Positions 21,859-30,100 of a stretch of 31,687 nucleotides of DNA are shown here, one piece after another. Under the pieces are notes generated by a model. That model was not told the DNA's origin and ran no database searches. It worked only from the letters and a program-made list of their open reading frames with translations. Source of the stretch: UBA10205 sp035289625 (lineage in GTDB: Archaea > Iainarchaeota > Iainarchaeia > Iainarchaeales > Iainarchaeaceae). Each line of letters starts with the position of its first letter. The first letter of the stretch is position 1. The stretch is from contig DATDWP010000022.1 in assembly GCA_035289625.1 (NCBI GenBank), forward strand, positions 1-31,687, read 5' to 3'. The position numbers were made by a program, and so were the translations under genes.

Positions 21859-23076
21859 ATGAAGGGGCTCTTTTTGCTATTAATGCTGGTTTTAGCAGGC
21901 TACATAACCATGGCTGCAACAATTACTGAATCAACTTTTAGCACAGCAGGCGCATCTGACTTCTACATTAATGGTTTTGATTCAAATGGGTGCAAAGATT
22001 ATGTTTTTGATTACACAGGTAAAATCGACCCTAAAAATTTCCATATCCTCTCGCTAAGTGCTTCTTTTTCTCCAAATTTAAAAAGCAATGCTTCAATTAG
22101 GGTTGAATTTAATGGAGAGCAGATTGTAACACTTCGCCAAAAAGATGTGCAAACCCCACTAGCACGCATATATGTTCCGGATGAACTAGTGCAGCAAAAA
22201 AACAGCATTAAAATCTGTGCCACAACTTCTGCTTCTGTAAACCAGATAAAAATCGGCGCAGATTCAATTTTTGGAGTATACTCTGGTCCATATTTTCCAC
22301 GCGATAAAGGGTTAGAACTCGAACTCGAAACCTATTCCCCATATGCAGGAGTGCCGTTTAACGCGCAAGCTGTTGCAAGGAATTTTGGAACGCAAGATAT
22401 TGAAGTGCTTCTAACTTATAGAAAGCAAGAACTAGAGGAGAACACTCCTGAAGTTAGCATTCTAAAAGGTGAAACTTCAAAGCGAGGAATTGTCCCGTCA
22501 TGCACTAAAAGGGATTCTTCAGAAAAGTGTACAAGCCCCGGAGAGTATAGGATCGGGTATTCAATGGTTGCAAATAAGGCAGTGCCAATGACGCTTCTGC
22601 CAGCTCTAATTACTTACACTAATGTATTTGGGGAAGAGGAGAATTTACTTTCAAATAGGCCAAGCATTGGAGCGCAGCAGTTGCCGCACAAACTATCCGT
22701 AAAAATTGCCCTGCAAAAAGACAAGCTCTCAACTGGGGAAAATATCCCGATAAAAATAAAGGTGCAAAATATCAGCAAAGAGAGGGTTGGAAGAATTGAA
22801 CTTTCTGTAAATAGCGGGCTTGAAATTGCGCAAAACGTGCAAGTAATTGATGGTTTAGAAGCAGGACAAGAGAGCGAGGCACTCTTTAGCGCAAAAAGCT
22901 TGCAGGCGGGAAATTATGCCCTAGGATGCGTTGCAAAATATGAATCACGCGAACTGGAATGCGATACAACAACCCTAACTCTCCAGCAAGGGCTTGATGG
23001 AAGGTTTATTGGCTCGTTAGTGTTTGCCCTTATTGCATGTGTTGTATTTGCATACTTTTATTTGAAGAAAAATTGA
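21859..23076 (+). CDS. Secreted or surface protein with C-terminal membrane anchor
   Basis: The 405-residue product begins with a clear signal peptide (MKGLFLLLMLVLAGYITMAA), has a beta-rich outer part and ends with one membrane segment (FIGSLVFALIACVVFAYFYL) followed by KKN. The middle carries Ig-like or CARDB-like repeats (LELELETYSPYAGVPFNAQA; LSVKIALQKDKLSTGENIPI), typical of archaeal surface proteins. Cysteines at several points may form disulfides. A GTG at 21847 overlaps the AK6 stop (GTGA), but the ATG at 21859 gives the better signal peptide. No function can be given beyond the envelope location. Confidence 0.8.
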   Translation: MKGLFLLLMLVLAGYITMAATITESTFSTAGASDFYINGFDSNGCKDYVFDYTGKIDPKNFHILSLSASFSPNLKSNASIRVEFNGEQIVTLRQKDVQTPLARIYVPDELVQQKNSIKICATTSASVNQIKIGADSIFGVYSGPYFPRDKGLELELETYSPYAGVPFNAQAVARNFGTQDIEVLLTYRKQELEENTPEVSILKGETSKRGIVPSCTKRDSSEKCTSPGEYRIGYSMVANKAVPMTLLPALITYTNVFGEEENLLSNRPSIGAQQLPHKLSVKIALQKDKLSTGENIPIKIKVQNISKERVGRIELSVNSGLEIAQNVQVIDGLEAGQESEALFSAKSLQAGNYALGCVAKYESRELECDTTTLTLQQGLDGRFIGSLVFALIACVVFAYFYLKKN

Positions 23077-23100
23077 ATTGCAAAATAAAAATTTCGTGAC

Positions 23101-26100
23101 CTACTCCTGTGCCGGGGCCTTTTTGACTTTTTCGATTTTTTTCTCAACAGATTTTTTTGAAAGTGCAAAATATGCAATAACCCCTATTAAAAGTGCCCCA
23201 AGAGGATAGGCTGATAGGGGTATCTGCAGCCCTTCAGCAGCACTTGCCGCCCCCTGCAAACTTAATGCGCGAGTTGAGAGGAGCAATGAGAGTGCATATG
23301 ATTTTTTTGCATGGGCTTCTTTTGAGTGCAAAAGCGCCTCATTTAGTTGCCCGCTTTCTATTTTGGAGGCATCTTTTTTTGCGAGCGCAAAATTGTAGGA
23401 TTGTAATGAAGCATTGGCAAGATTTTGAGCAGCAACACTAGCCTTGTGCTGCGCGTCTTTTATTTGCCCCAAAAACGAATCAGAATTTATTTCCGCTAGC
23501 ACTTTTTGTGCTGCAAAGAGTTGGTTTGAATCAAGCAGCAAATTGAGCTGTGCTTTGTAGGGCTCTAGGTCTTTTTGTGCTAGGGCTTTTAGTTCAGATA
23601 ATTTTTGCTCAGTAAGAGGCAAGTAGGCATACACTTCTTCAAGTTCTTCGTCTGAAAGATCAGAAAAGTTGTTTGAGAGCAGCTGAAGGTTTTCTTCTAA
23701 ATCCTTTTGCAAAGATTGCGCCTGTAAGAGTTTTTGCAGGTCTAATAAAACAAGTTCGCGCAACTGCTCTTCACTTTCTTTTTTTCGCGCAAGTGATTCT
23801 ATTTCCTGTTCCAAAACACCCAATTCCTCTTTTGCCTCATCAAGTTGCATAGTGCTTGCCAAAAAATCTATTTTTTTGGAGTAGAAATCAAGCGGCATAG
23901 CGTCAATTCCAAAAACAGAGCGCGCATTTTCCAATAGCTCTTCTTTTTCGGAGAGGATATTATTCTTTTGTGCAATTTGTTGCCTATCTTCTACATTTGA
24001 ATTACCGCTAGTTGAATCAAATACAATTGAATTTGGGCCTGCGAGCAGTTTTGAAAAGCGCAATAGTGTTGTTTTGCCGCGCGCACTGTGAGAGATGTTT
24101 GCTGTGGAAAAAACTACTACACTGCCTTGGGAATTGAAATCAACTTCTACTTCAAATTGTTCTGCAATTTCAGGTCCGATATTTTCAACAACAACCCGGT
24201 TTAGATCCTGTTCACCCTCTGGCCCTGATATTTTTTCAATGCGCATATGACCTTTAATTGTTTTTTGCAAAAGTTCTAAGAGCAACAGCCTTGCTTTTTG
24301 AAAATCTTTTTCGATACTCTCTTTTAGACCAGGGGATTTTTTGAATGAGAGTGCAATTGAATTTGTGTCAAATTCAAGCGCGTATGATTCGTAGGAAAAA
24401 ATTAACTGCTGGGCACTTTGGCCATATGCTGAAGGGAAAGCAAATGTCAGGTTTTTTAGATCGCTAATTTTTGCGCTAAATCTATCAAATGCATCTCTGG
24501 TGGCTCTTACTTGGCTGTTTTGGGCAGAATCATTTTTCATCTGCTCCAAAATAGCCTCACAGGATTGCAAAACCAAGTGCGGATTTTGATAAGGACGAGG
24601 TATTCTTTTAAGGGATAGAAGCCTTAGCAGCTGATCTGATGAGAACTCTGAGAGCTGCGAGGAATCATTTATACACTGCTCTATTTGCAAATTGATAGGC
24701 TCTTCTACCGATGAGTTTTCAAAATATTTTAATAAAAGCGCAAACTCTTGGACAATCTGAGCGCAAACCTGGGGACTAGAATTTTCCAAAGACCCTATCT
24801 TGACTTTTATTTTTTCTCGCAGCGAAATTATTTGAGGGTCATTAGAATTGAATTGTTCCAAATCTATTTTACTTGCTATTTCATAAGATCTAGAAGAGCA
24901 GTCCTCTTGTTTATTAGCAAGAGCATTTTCTAATAAGTTGATGTCTTGTGAAATTTTTTGTGATTCGCCCGATATTTCTTTTATTGTAAAGAGTTTTTTT
25001 CCAATGGTTATTGAACCAAGAAAATCCGCTTGTTCAACTGAAGTGATCCTTGCTTTTGAAGATTCAATTCTTTGCAAAATTGCTTGCGGGAAATCATAAA
25101 ATTCGCCCGCTGAGAGCGAGCTTGCAAGTGAGAGGTTTTCCTCTTCTAAAGGTGGCAAAAATTGCAGTTTTTGGGAAATTTTTTCAATTTGTTCGCTAGA
25201 TTCTGCTAGCTCGGAAAATGCATCGGATTTTATTTGCAAATATTTTGATTCGAGTTCTGTTCGGTGCAGCGCAGCATTTTTAAAAGTTGTAAAAAATTCT
25301 GCCGCAGCTGAATTTTGCAGCCCGCTTATTTTCTCTATTGAACCAAACACTTGTGCGGAGGGCAATTTTTGCATTTTGTCAACTGATCCCCCTAGGGCAA
25401 AAAAATCTGCAAAAAAACTAGAGGCGCCTGAAAAGATTGGGCTGATGAATGAGACAGGGAAATCCGTTTCTTTTGCGCTTTTTTGCGCCTCTTTTGAAAG
25501 CACACCACTATTTTGTGAAATTATATCAAATAAGCTAGTTTCCTGCAGCACTCCTTGCAATGAGAGCGCGTTTGCCACTTGTTTGAATTTTTCATACTCT
25601 GAAAGGAATTTGGAAGCGTATGTTTTTGATGAAGTGTTTTTTTGCGCAAAATCAACTGCATTCTGGTTGAGTACAATATAATCGTCGTAGAGTTTCTCGC
25701 TGCTAAGAAGGTTGATGTCTTGGGTTTTTAGGTAAGAGAGTTCTGAATTTATTGCGCTTGCTGCCGATTTGCTAAAAAGATCAACCTCTTCTGAGAATGC
25801 CATAAGGTTTGTGTTGAGTTCATTTACCTGCACTGCAAGCCCGGAGAGGTTTTTTGAAGAGCTGCATGACCAGTTTATCATTTTAAGGTTTGATTTGGCA
25901 TTGTTTAGAAAGAGCCATGCCCTTGCAATATGGCTTTTGGATTCAAAGAGGTGCTGCTCTGCACTATAGGATAGCTGGCCTTTTTCTATTGGAAACTGCG
26001 AATCTGTTAGTTCAAAGCACTTCTCAACTGTTGGGCAGCTTGGAATCGAAGTAAAGGAGTAGGTACTAAGCTCTATGCAGGCAAGCCTATCTTCTGGTTT

Positions 26101-26157
26101 TTGTGTGCAGCCACAGAGGGCAATCAGGGCTATTAGCAAAATAGCTATGTATTTCAC
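23101..26157 (-). CDS. Large lipoprotein-like helical surface protein
   Basis: This product of about 1018 residues is not recognised. It starts with a signal sequence ending in a lipobox-like LCGC (MKYIAILLIALIALCGCTQK, Cys17 as candidate lipid site). It continues as hundreds of residues of amphipathic helix rich in Ser, Glu, Leu and Lys with coiled-coil potential, interrupted by a small beta-rich module near nt 24060-24240 (VVVENIGPEIAEQFEVEVDF). It ends with one membrane segment (PLGALLIGVIAYFALSKKSV) and a Lys-rich cytoplasmic tail. It would span or be anchored at both ends. The start may be the GTG at 26157 or the TTG at 26175; the GTG gives the more normal signal peptide. A minus-strand TATA (CTATAAATA) lies near 26208-26215. 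Confidence 0.75.
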   Translation of the reverse strand: MKYIAILLIALIALCGCTQKPEDRLACIELSTYSFTSIPSCPTVEKCFELTDSQFPIEKGQLSYSAEQHLFESKSHIARAWLFLNNAKSNLKMINWSCSSSKNLSGLAVQVNELNTNLMAFSEEVDLFSKSAASAINSELSYLKTQDINLLSSEKLYDDYIVLNQNAVDFAQKNTSSKTYASKFLSEYEKFKQVANALSLQGVLQETSLFDIISQNSGVLSKEAQKSAKETDFPVSFISPIFSGASSFFADFFALGGSVDKMQKLPSAQVFGSIEKISGLQNSAAAEFFTTFKNAALHRTELESKYLQIKSDAFSELAESSEQIEKISQKLQFLPPLEEENLSLASSLSAGEFYDFPQAILQRIESSKARITSVEQADFLGSITIGKKLFTIKEISGESQKISQDINLLENALANKQEDCSSRSYEIASKIDLEQFNSNDPQIISLREKIKVKIGSLENSSPQVCAQIVQEFALLLKYFENSSVEEPINLQIEQCINDSSQLSEFSSDQLLRLLSLKRIPRPYQNPHLVLQSCEAILEQMKNDSAQNSQVRATRDAFDRFSAKISDLKNLTFAFPSAYGQSAQQLIFSYESYALEFDTNSIALSFKKSPGLKESIEKDFQKARLLLLELLQKTIKGHMRIEKISGPEGEQDLNRVVVENIGPEIAEQFEVEVDFNSQGSVVVFSTANISHSARGKTTLLRFSKLLAGPNSIVFDSTSGNSNVEDRQQIAQKNNILSEKEELLENARSVFGIDAMPLDFYSKKIDFLASTMQLDEAKEELGVLEQEIESLARKKESEEQLRELVLLDLQKLLQAQSLQKDLEENLQLLSNNFSDLSDEELEEVYAYLPLTEQKLSELKALAQKDLEPYKAQLNLLLDSNQLFAAQKVLAEINSDSFLGQIKDAQHKASVAAQNLANASLQSYNFALAKKDASKIESGQLNEALLHSKEAHAKKSYALSLLLSTRALSLQGAASAAEGLQIPLSAYPLGALLIGVIAYFALSKKSVEKKIEKVKKAPAQE

Positions 26158-26272
26158 ATCCAAACATTGTAGCAAAACAAATAAAATAGTTACGTTGATT
26201 GACGTATTTATAGTTGGAGTGTTTTAAGGGTGTTTTGGGAATCATTTTATTGTCGAGTAGCATTTGTTATGC

Positions 26273-26917
26273 ATGGTTTCTGTTACGCGTACACTGGGGA
26301 GCTTTTTAGCCCCGGATAATGAAAAGGGCGTGGAAAAGCAGCGAATTCGCCTTCTTGCTAAATCAAAAGAGTTGGAGAAAAAATACCTTTTGAAAAGTAT
26401 TTCAAAAAATGATTATTTTGAAATAAAATCAGCAATCCACAAAAGGATGATACTGCTAGACCTTGAAGGGGCAATATTAAAATCTGCACAAAAATCTCTT
26501 GAAACGCAAGAGCAGATAGAAGCAATTTCTCAAAGTAGTGATATTTCCGATTTGAAAAAGGCAAGAAAAGGCGAGCTTGCAAAGCTTCGGGAGAACCGCA
26601 GGAAGTTTTTGAAAAACCGTGAAAATGCAGGTAGCTTTGAAAAGTCCCTCAAAGAAATTTACTCACAGATGCTTGAAATCGAATCAAAATGCGGCCACAA
26701 AAAACGTGAGGCGCAAAAAGCAGCTGCCCGAGAAATTATCGAGCATACTGCAAAACTTTTAGGAACGCGTGAGCAAAATTTGCAAGAACAAATATCGCCT
26801 CAAACTTCCCAGGCCGATCAGGATGAAAAAGATTCTGGCCCAATTCTTGTGCCTGCACACCATAAAATCAGAATGCCGCACCCTATAAAAAAGAAGAAAA
26901 AAAGACACGTTATTTAG
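26273..26917 (+). CDS. Lys/Glu-rich coiled-coil protein of unknown function
   Basis: This 214-residue product is soluble and mostly charged helix (EKQRIRLLAKSKELEKKYLL...KSLKEIYSQMLEIESKCGHK), with a basic end (PHPIKKKKKRHVI). The start is the ATG at 26273: a TATA-like ATTTTATT (26244-26251) is centred about 25 nt before it, so the transcript is leaderless. The TTG at 26264 is less likely. The gene is divergent from the large lipoprotein-like gene, and its last 8 nt overlap the end of the convergent small membrane-protein gene. Confidence 0.7.
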   Translation: MVSVTRTLGSFLAPDNEKGVEKQRIRLLAKSKELEKKYLLKSISKNDYFEIKSAIHKRMILLDLEGAILKSAQKSLETQEQIEAISQSSDISDLKKARKGELAKLRENRRKFLKNRENAGSFEKSLKEIYSQMLEIESKCGHKKREAQKAAAREIIEHTAKLLGTREQNLQEQISPQTSQADQDEKDSGPILVPAHHKIRMPHPIKKKKKRHVI

Positions 26918-27155
26918 GGCTGCAATTTATTGGGTCGATATCGCTTCTAATAAGGCAGCTGTAGAGCGAATCATTCCTGCTATCAAGCCTCTCATTTATT
27001 TGCACTAGCGAATTGTAGTCAGATGCGCTATTTGGGCCCAAATTTATTTGGCTTGCGGCAAATATTCCTACCACTAACCCTACTGCAAAAACAAGCACGA
27101 GTAAAATGCGATCAGATGTCCAGAAGTGTTCTGAGAGCATTGGTTCATCGCGCAT
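26910..27155 (-). CDS. Small single-pass membrane protein
   Basis: The 81-residue product has a short polar N-terminus, one membrane segment (ILLVLVFAVGLVVGIFAASQ) and a hydrophilic C-terminal part with two Cys (SLYSCLIRSDIDPINCSP). It is not recognised. The gene lies 17 nt downstream of the 166-residue surface protein on the same strand, so the two are probably cotranscribed. Confidence 0.65.
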   Translation of the reverse strand: MRDEPMLSEHFWTSDRILLVLVFAVGLVVGIFAASQINLGPNSASDYNSLVQINERLDSRNDSLYSCLIRSDIDPINCSPK

Positions 27156-27172
27156 GCAAAAACCTACACGTT

Positions 27173-27673
27173 TTATTTATTTAAATGCCTCTGATCACGA
27201 GAAATTATCCCAAAGACAATTCCAATTGTTAGCAGAACAACTAGAATAGACATTTCTGGAACGTTCACGATGACCTTGGGGTTTTTTACTATTACAGAAA
27301 CGCTGCTTGAATTGTCAAGTATTTCGCTGTCTGGAGAGCTTGTAGTAATTATTGCACTGTAGGTGTAAAGGCCAGCTTGAAGATCTGAGGTGCTAGTTGG
27401 GTCAGATAGTGAATATGTTCTAGCCCCACTAAATGATCCAATTGGAATTTGTATAGAAACGCCTTTAGAATCAATTCTTTTTACTGTTAACGAAGTGGCA
27501 CTTCCTGCAAGGTTTGTTACTACAACGCTAAGTTGTATATTTACTCCCAGGGTTTTGAGGTATTCGTTTGTTTGAGAAGTTGTAGTGATTTTTACCTTTG
27601 CTTGGTTTTCGGCAAGGGCAAAAGTTGCAAAGAATAGTAAAAGTGCAATTGTTGCGATTTTGTAGAGGCGCAT
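27173..27673 (-). CDS. Surface protein with Ig-like domain and C-terminal anchor
   Basis: The 166-residue product has a signal peptide (RLYKIATIALLLFFATFALA), about 110 residues rich in Thr/Ser with an Ig-like strand pattern (KVKITTTSQTNEYL...GLYTYSAIITTSS), and a C-terminal segment NVPEMSILVVLLTIGIVFGI ending in SRDQRHLNK. The tripartite end (a Pro-Glu motif, membrane helix, basic tail) resembles archaeosortase sorting signals of the PEF type, but the motif is not exact. A minus-strand TATA (ATTTTATAG, 27696-27704) is centred 27 nt before the ATG. Confidence 0.75.
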   Translation of the reverse strand: MRLYKIATIALLLFFATFALAENQAKVKITTTSQTNEYLKTLGVNIQLSVVVTNLAGSATSLTVKRIDSKGVSIQIPIGSFSGARTYSLSDPTSTSDLQAGLYTYSAIITTSSPDSEILDNSSSVSVIVKNPKVIVNVPEMSILVVLLTIGIVFGIISRDQRHLNK

Positions 27674-27714
27674 GGGACTATAGAGGGAATTTGTTCTATA
27701 AAATACTTGTCAAT

Positions 27715-28851
27715 TTAGAAATCTATTCCGCTACCGGTAATTCCCATTTCCCTTCTTGCAAATTCGATCTTTGTGTTCTTTTCTTTTAGGTCGGGTCGGA
27801 CAAGCAGCATTATCCTACTGGGTTTTGAAAAGTCCTTGCAAACATACCCTGAAAGGGCGGCAAATTTTTCCGACCAGTCTTTTACTTCATCAAAAGACGG
27901 CATGTTGTCACGCGAGAGCCTGCTCCTGCTATCCCCGATGTGCATGTAGGATTTTACTTCCAAAAATTCCGGTTTCATTGTCCAAATAAGTTCTGACCAC
28001 TGACCAAGATAGGATTGGTCATCATTTATCCCTTTCATAAGGGTTATGCGCGTGACCTTTCTTGTTTGCAGATTTGCTATAACTTTCATAGATTCAATAA
28101 GCCTCTTCCACCCATCAAGGTGCACTGAGCGGTTTATTTTTTTGAAAAATTCTTCAGTAGGTGCATCAAGAGAAACATAGAGCTGGGTTGGAAGATAGTT
28201 TTTATTTGTTGCCATTTTTTCAAATACGTCGGTTTTCTGGGCATTTGTTACAAGAAAAACGCTTTTTGTTGATGGCAAGGATTTTATCTCTTCTATTAAT
28301 TCGCAAATTTTCGGGTAGAGCGTAGGTTCGCCTGAAAGTGAAACCGCCCAGTGGCTTGGCATTTGCGATCTTTCATATCTTGCCTTGTTCAAATTTGGAA
28401 TCCCGCCAAAACCTGTGAGGAGTTTTTTTCTCTGTGAAATTGTCCCTGCAATTATTTTCGCAGGCGAATCAACTTCAATATCTTCAAGATTAACATTTCT
28501 CATCCACTCCATAGGGCGCCAGCAAAATACGCAATTTTCATTGCACCAGAGAACTGAAGGGCTCATCTGGGCGCAATTTGCGCACTCTATCCCATAGAAT
28601 TTTTGCTTATAGCAAACCCCCTGCTGCTTTATTGCCTTTTTGTTCCAAGAGCAAATCTGCACAGCGGAATGCGAACCTACCATTGCGTATTTGGATTTTT
28701 TTAATTTTTCAACCTGCTTTGCTGAAAGTAGGCGGGTTTCGTCCTTTTGCGAGTGCTCATAATTTGCCTCAGCTCCGTCATATTCTTGCACCGCAACTTT
28801 AGAAGAGCAGCATCCGGCGCTCTCTTCTGCAACTTCAAGGGTTATTGGCAT
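27715..28851 (-). CDS. taw1: Taw1/TYW1 4-demethylwyosine synthase (radical SAM)
   Basis: This enzyme converts N1-methylguanosine at tRNA-Phe position 37 to 4-demethylwyosine, using pyruvate and two iron-sulfur clusters. The 378-residue product has the radical SAM motif CNENCVFC (Cys103, Cys107, Cys110) and the upstream Cys set of the second cluster (Cys67, Cys80, Cys90, with Cys93). It has the SLSGEPTLYPKI segment and HIGDSRSRLSRDNMPS near the end. The first 50 residues form an extension with AGCCSS; I do not see a flavodoxin domain, as expected for the archaeal form. The TATA-like CTTATAAA (28875-28882) is 27 nt before the ATG. Confidence 0.95.
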   Translation of the reverse strand: MPITLEVAEESAGCCSSKVAVQEYDGAEANYEHSQKDETRLLSAKQVEKLKKSKYAMVGSHSAVQICSWNKKAIKQQGVCYKQKFYGIECANCAQMSPSVLWCNENCVFCWRPMEWMRNVNLEDIEVDSPAKIIAGTISQRKKLLTGFGGIPNLNKARYERSQMPSHWAVSLSGEPTLYPKICELIEEIKSLPSTKSVFLVTNAQKTDVFEKMATNKNYLPTQLYVSLDAPTEEFFKKINRSVHLDGWKRLIESMKVIANLQTRKVTRITLMKGINDDQSYLGQWSELIWTMKPEFLEVKSYMHIGDSRSRLSRDNMPSFDEVKDWSEKFAALSGYVCKDFSKPSRIMLLVRPDLKEKNTKIEFARREMGITGSGIDF

Positions 28852-28980
28852 ATTTTAATTCCCCTGCGCTATTCTTTATAAGCTATTCTTGGGCAAAATG
28901 CCCCAGAATTGGCTAAAACCTTCCAAAAAGGACTTTTGAATAGGGAGGGGTTTGCTAGGCATTACAGACGCGCTTAAGAG

Positions 28981-29472
28981 TCAATTCTGATTATTTTTTG
29001 GAAAATCTGTTTTTTTAAGCGGCTTATCTGAAAGAGTTGCACTTTGTTGTGTTTGTTCTATGAGTTCTTTTAATGAATTACTTTTTAATTCATTGAACCT
29101 TTTTTTGATTGAAGTTTCGAATTTTTTAACATCTTCTGTTTGTGCCCCAGCAAACCTCATTGTTGTGACAAAGGTTTGCATTAACCTATTCATAAAATGA
29201 CCGTGTTGCTCTACGGTTTTATTTCCAGCAATATAGTCAGCAAAACTCTGCATTGCTTTATTTTTAAGCACGGCCTCTATCTTTTTGAAAGTCGAGGTAT
29301 TTGTCCTGATAGTACTAGCCTTAACAGCTACGAGTGCGTAATCTAAGGATTTTCCGAATAGCAGCATAAACCTATTTTTTATTAACCTGACTTTTTGAGG
29401 GCTATAATCTTGTGAGTGCGCTAAGGAGGGTTTAGCGTGGTATTTGGGATGCACTTTGGGTTTTTGAGCCAT
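28981..29472 (-). CDS. Small basic helical protein of unknown function
   Basis: This 163-residue product starts with a Lys/His/Pro-rich tail (MAQKPKVHPKYHAKPSLAHS) and then is helical (RLIKNRFMLLFGKSLDYALV... to SIKKRFNELKSNSLKELIEQ). It is not recognised; the tail resembles those of the other short basic genes in the window. A minus-strand TATA (29495-29502) is about 27 nt before the ATG. It lies between Taw1 and the PRC-barrel gene with separate promoters. Confidence 0.65.
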   Translation of the reverse strand: MAQKPKVHPKYHAKPSLAHSQDYSPQKVRLIKNRFMLLFGKSLDYALVAVKASTIRTNTSTFKKIEAVLKNKAMQSFADYIAGNKTVEQHGHFMNRLMQTFVTTMRFAGAQTEDVKKFETSIKKRFNELKSNSLKELIEQTQQSATLSDKPLKKTDFPKNNQN

Positions 29473-29692
29473 CTGAAACTAGTTGATTTTCTATCTTTAA
29501 ATTTCTTTCTTTGAAACTCAACATAACAGTATGGAAAAGGATTGGAATTTTGACGATAAAAAACGCGCGCTACATAATTGCTCGGAATTTTGTCCAATAA
29601 CTATTTAAATAAGTTAGACTTTCCTAATATAGAATTTTATTAAAATCAGTAAAATTCGCATTTAATCGAGAAAAACGAAGGGGAGAATCTGA

Positions 29693-29956
29693 ATGTACAA
29701 ATATACTATTGCAAGGCAACTAGCAACCAAAAGAGTCATCACAAACAGAGGAGACGAAGTGGGAAAGCTCATTGATCTTCTTGTTGACGAAGGCACAGGG
29801 TCAATTGAATACCTGCTTGTAGAAGTTGACAGGGAGAGTAAAATTGCAAAAAAAATCGATGCAAAAGATCGCGTAATTGAGGTTCCGTACTCTGCTGTCA
29901 CAGCTGTTTCAGATGTATTCATTGTGGATGAAAGAGAGCTTGGTTCTGAAAAGTAA
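29693..29956 (+). CDS. PRC-barrel domain protein
   Basis: The 87-residue product is a single PRC-barrel domain: ARQLATKRVITNRGDEVGKL at the start, IDLLVDEGTGSIEYLLVEVD, then RVIEVPYSAVTAVSDVFIVD. Small archaeal PRC-barrel proteins are common; one (CdpB) acts with FtsZ and SepF in haloarchaeal division. Whether this one does is unknown, though sepF is in the same window. The ribosome site AAGGGGAGAA precedes the ATG. The leader may be about 30 nt long. Confidence 0.88.
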   Translation: MYKYTIARQLATKRVITNRGDEVGKLIDLLVDEGTGSIEYLLVEVDRESKIAKKIDAKDRVIEVPYSAVTAVSDVFIVDERELGSEK

Positions 29957-30100
29957 TTTTTAGAAAAAGACCTTAAATCACAAACCGTGGCAGTTTCTGC
30001 CACACTACCCTATAGCAAACCGTAAAAATATTTTCATGTTTTGGATCGGTTTGCGCTGGTAGCGGACATGAAAAATCGGTCGAATTATTTTCACTGTCTG
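29957..30100. other. Convergent intergenic region with overlapping hairpins
   Basis: This 144-bp stretch between the PRC-barrel gene and the rqcH-like gene holds a perfect hairpin GTGGCAG-TTT-CTGCCAC (29987-30003), a repeat CAAACCGT (29981-29988, 30016-30023) with an inverted partner CGGTTTGC (30047-30054), and TTTTCATGT (30031-30039) opposite ACATGAAAA (30066-30074). A 14-bp stem also forms from 30061-30074 with 30088-30102. Several of these pairings exclude each other. It may act as terminators for both genes or hold a small RNA. Confidence 0.5.
29987..30003 (+). terminator. Hairpin downstream of the PRC-barrel gene
   Basis: A perfect 7-bp stem GTGGCAG/CTGCCAC with a TTT loop lies 30 nt after the PRC-barrel stop. 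There is no T-run directly after it, so terminator function is uncertain. Confidence 0.35.

Noticed and set aside
27179..27270. PEF-CTERM-like sorting signal at the end of the 166-residue surface protein
   Set aside because: The motif reads VPEMS rather than PEF, and no archaeosortase is in the window; only the general tripartite layout fits.
29531..29608. A 25-codon ORF (MEKDWNFDDKKRALHNCSEF...) with a TATTTAAAT-like box 32 nt before it
   Set aside because: The box is the same TTTAAA that serves the divergent gene, spacing is a bit long, and there is no ribosome site or similarity; too weak to annotate.
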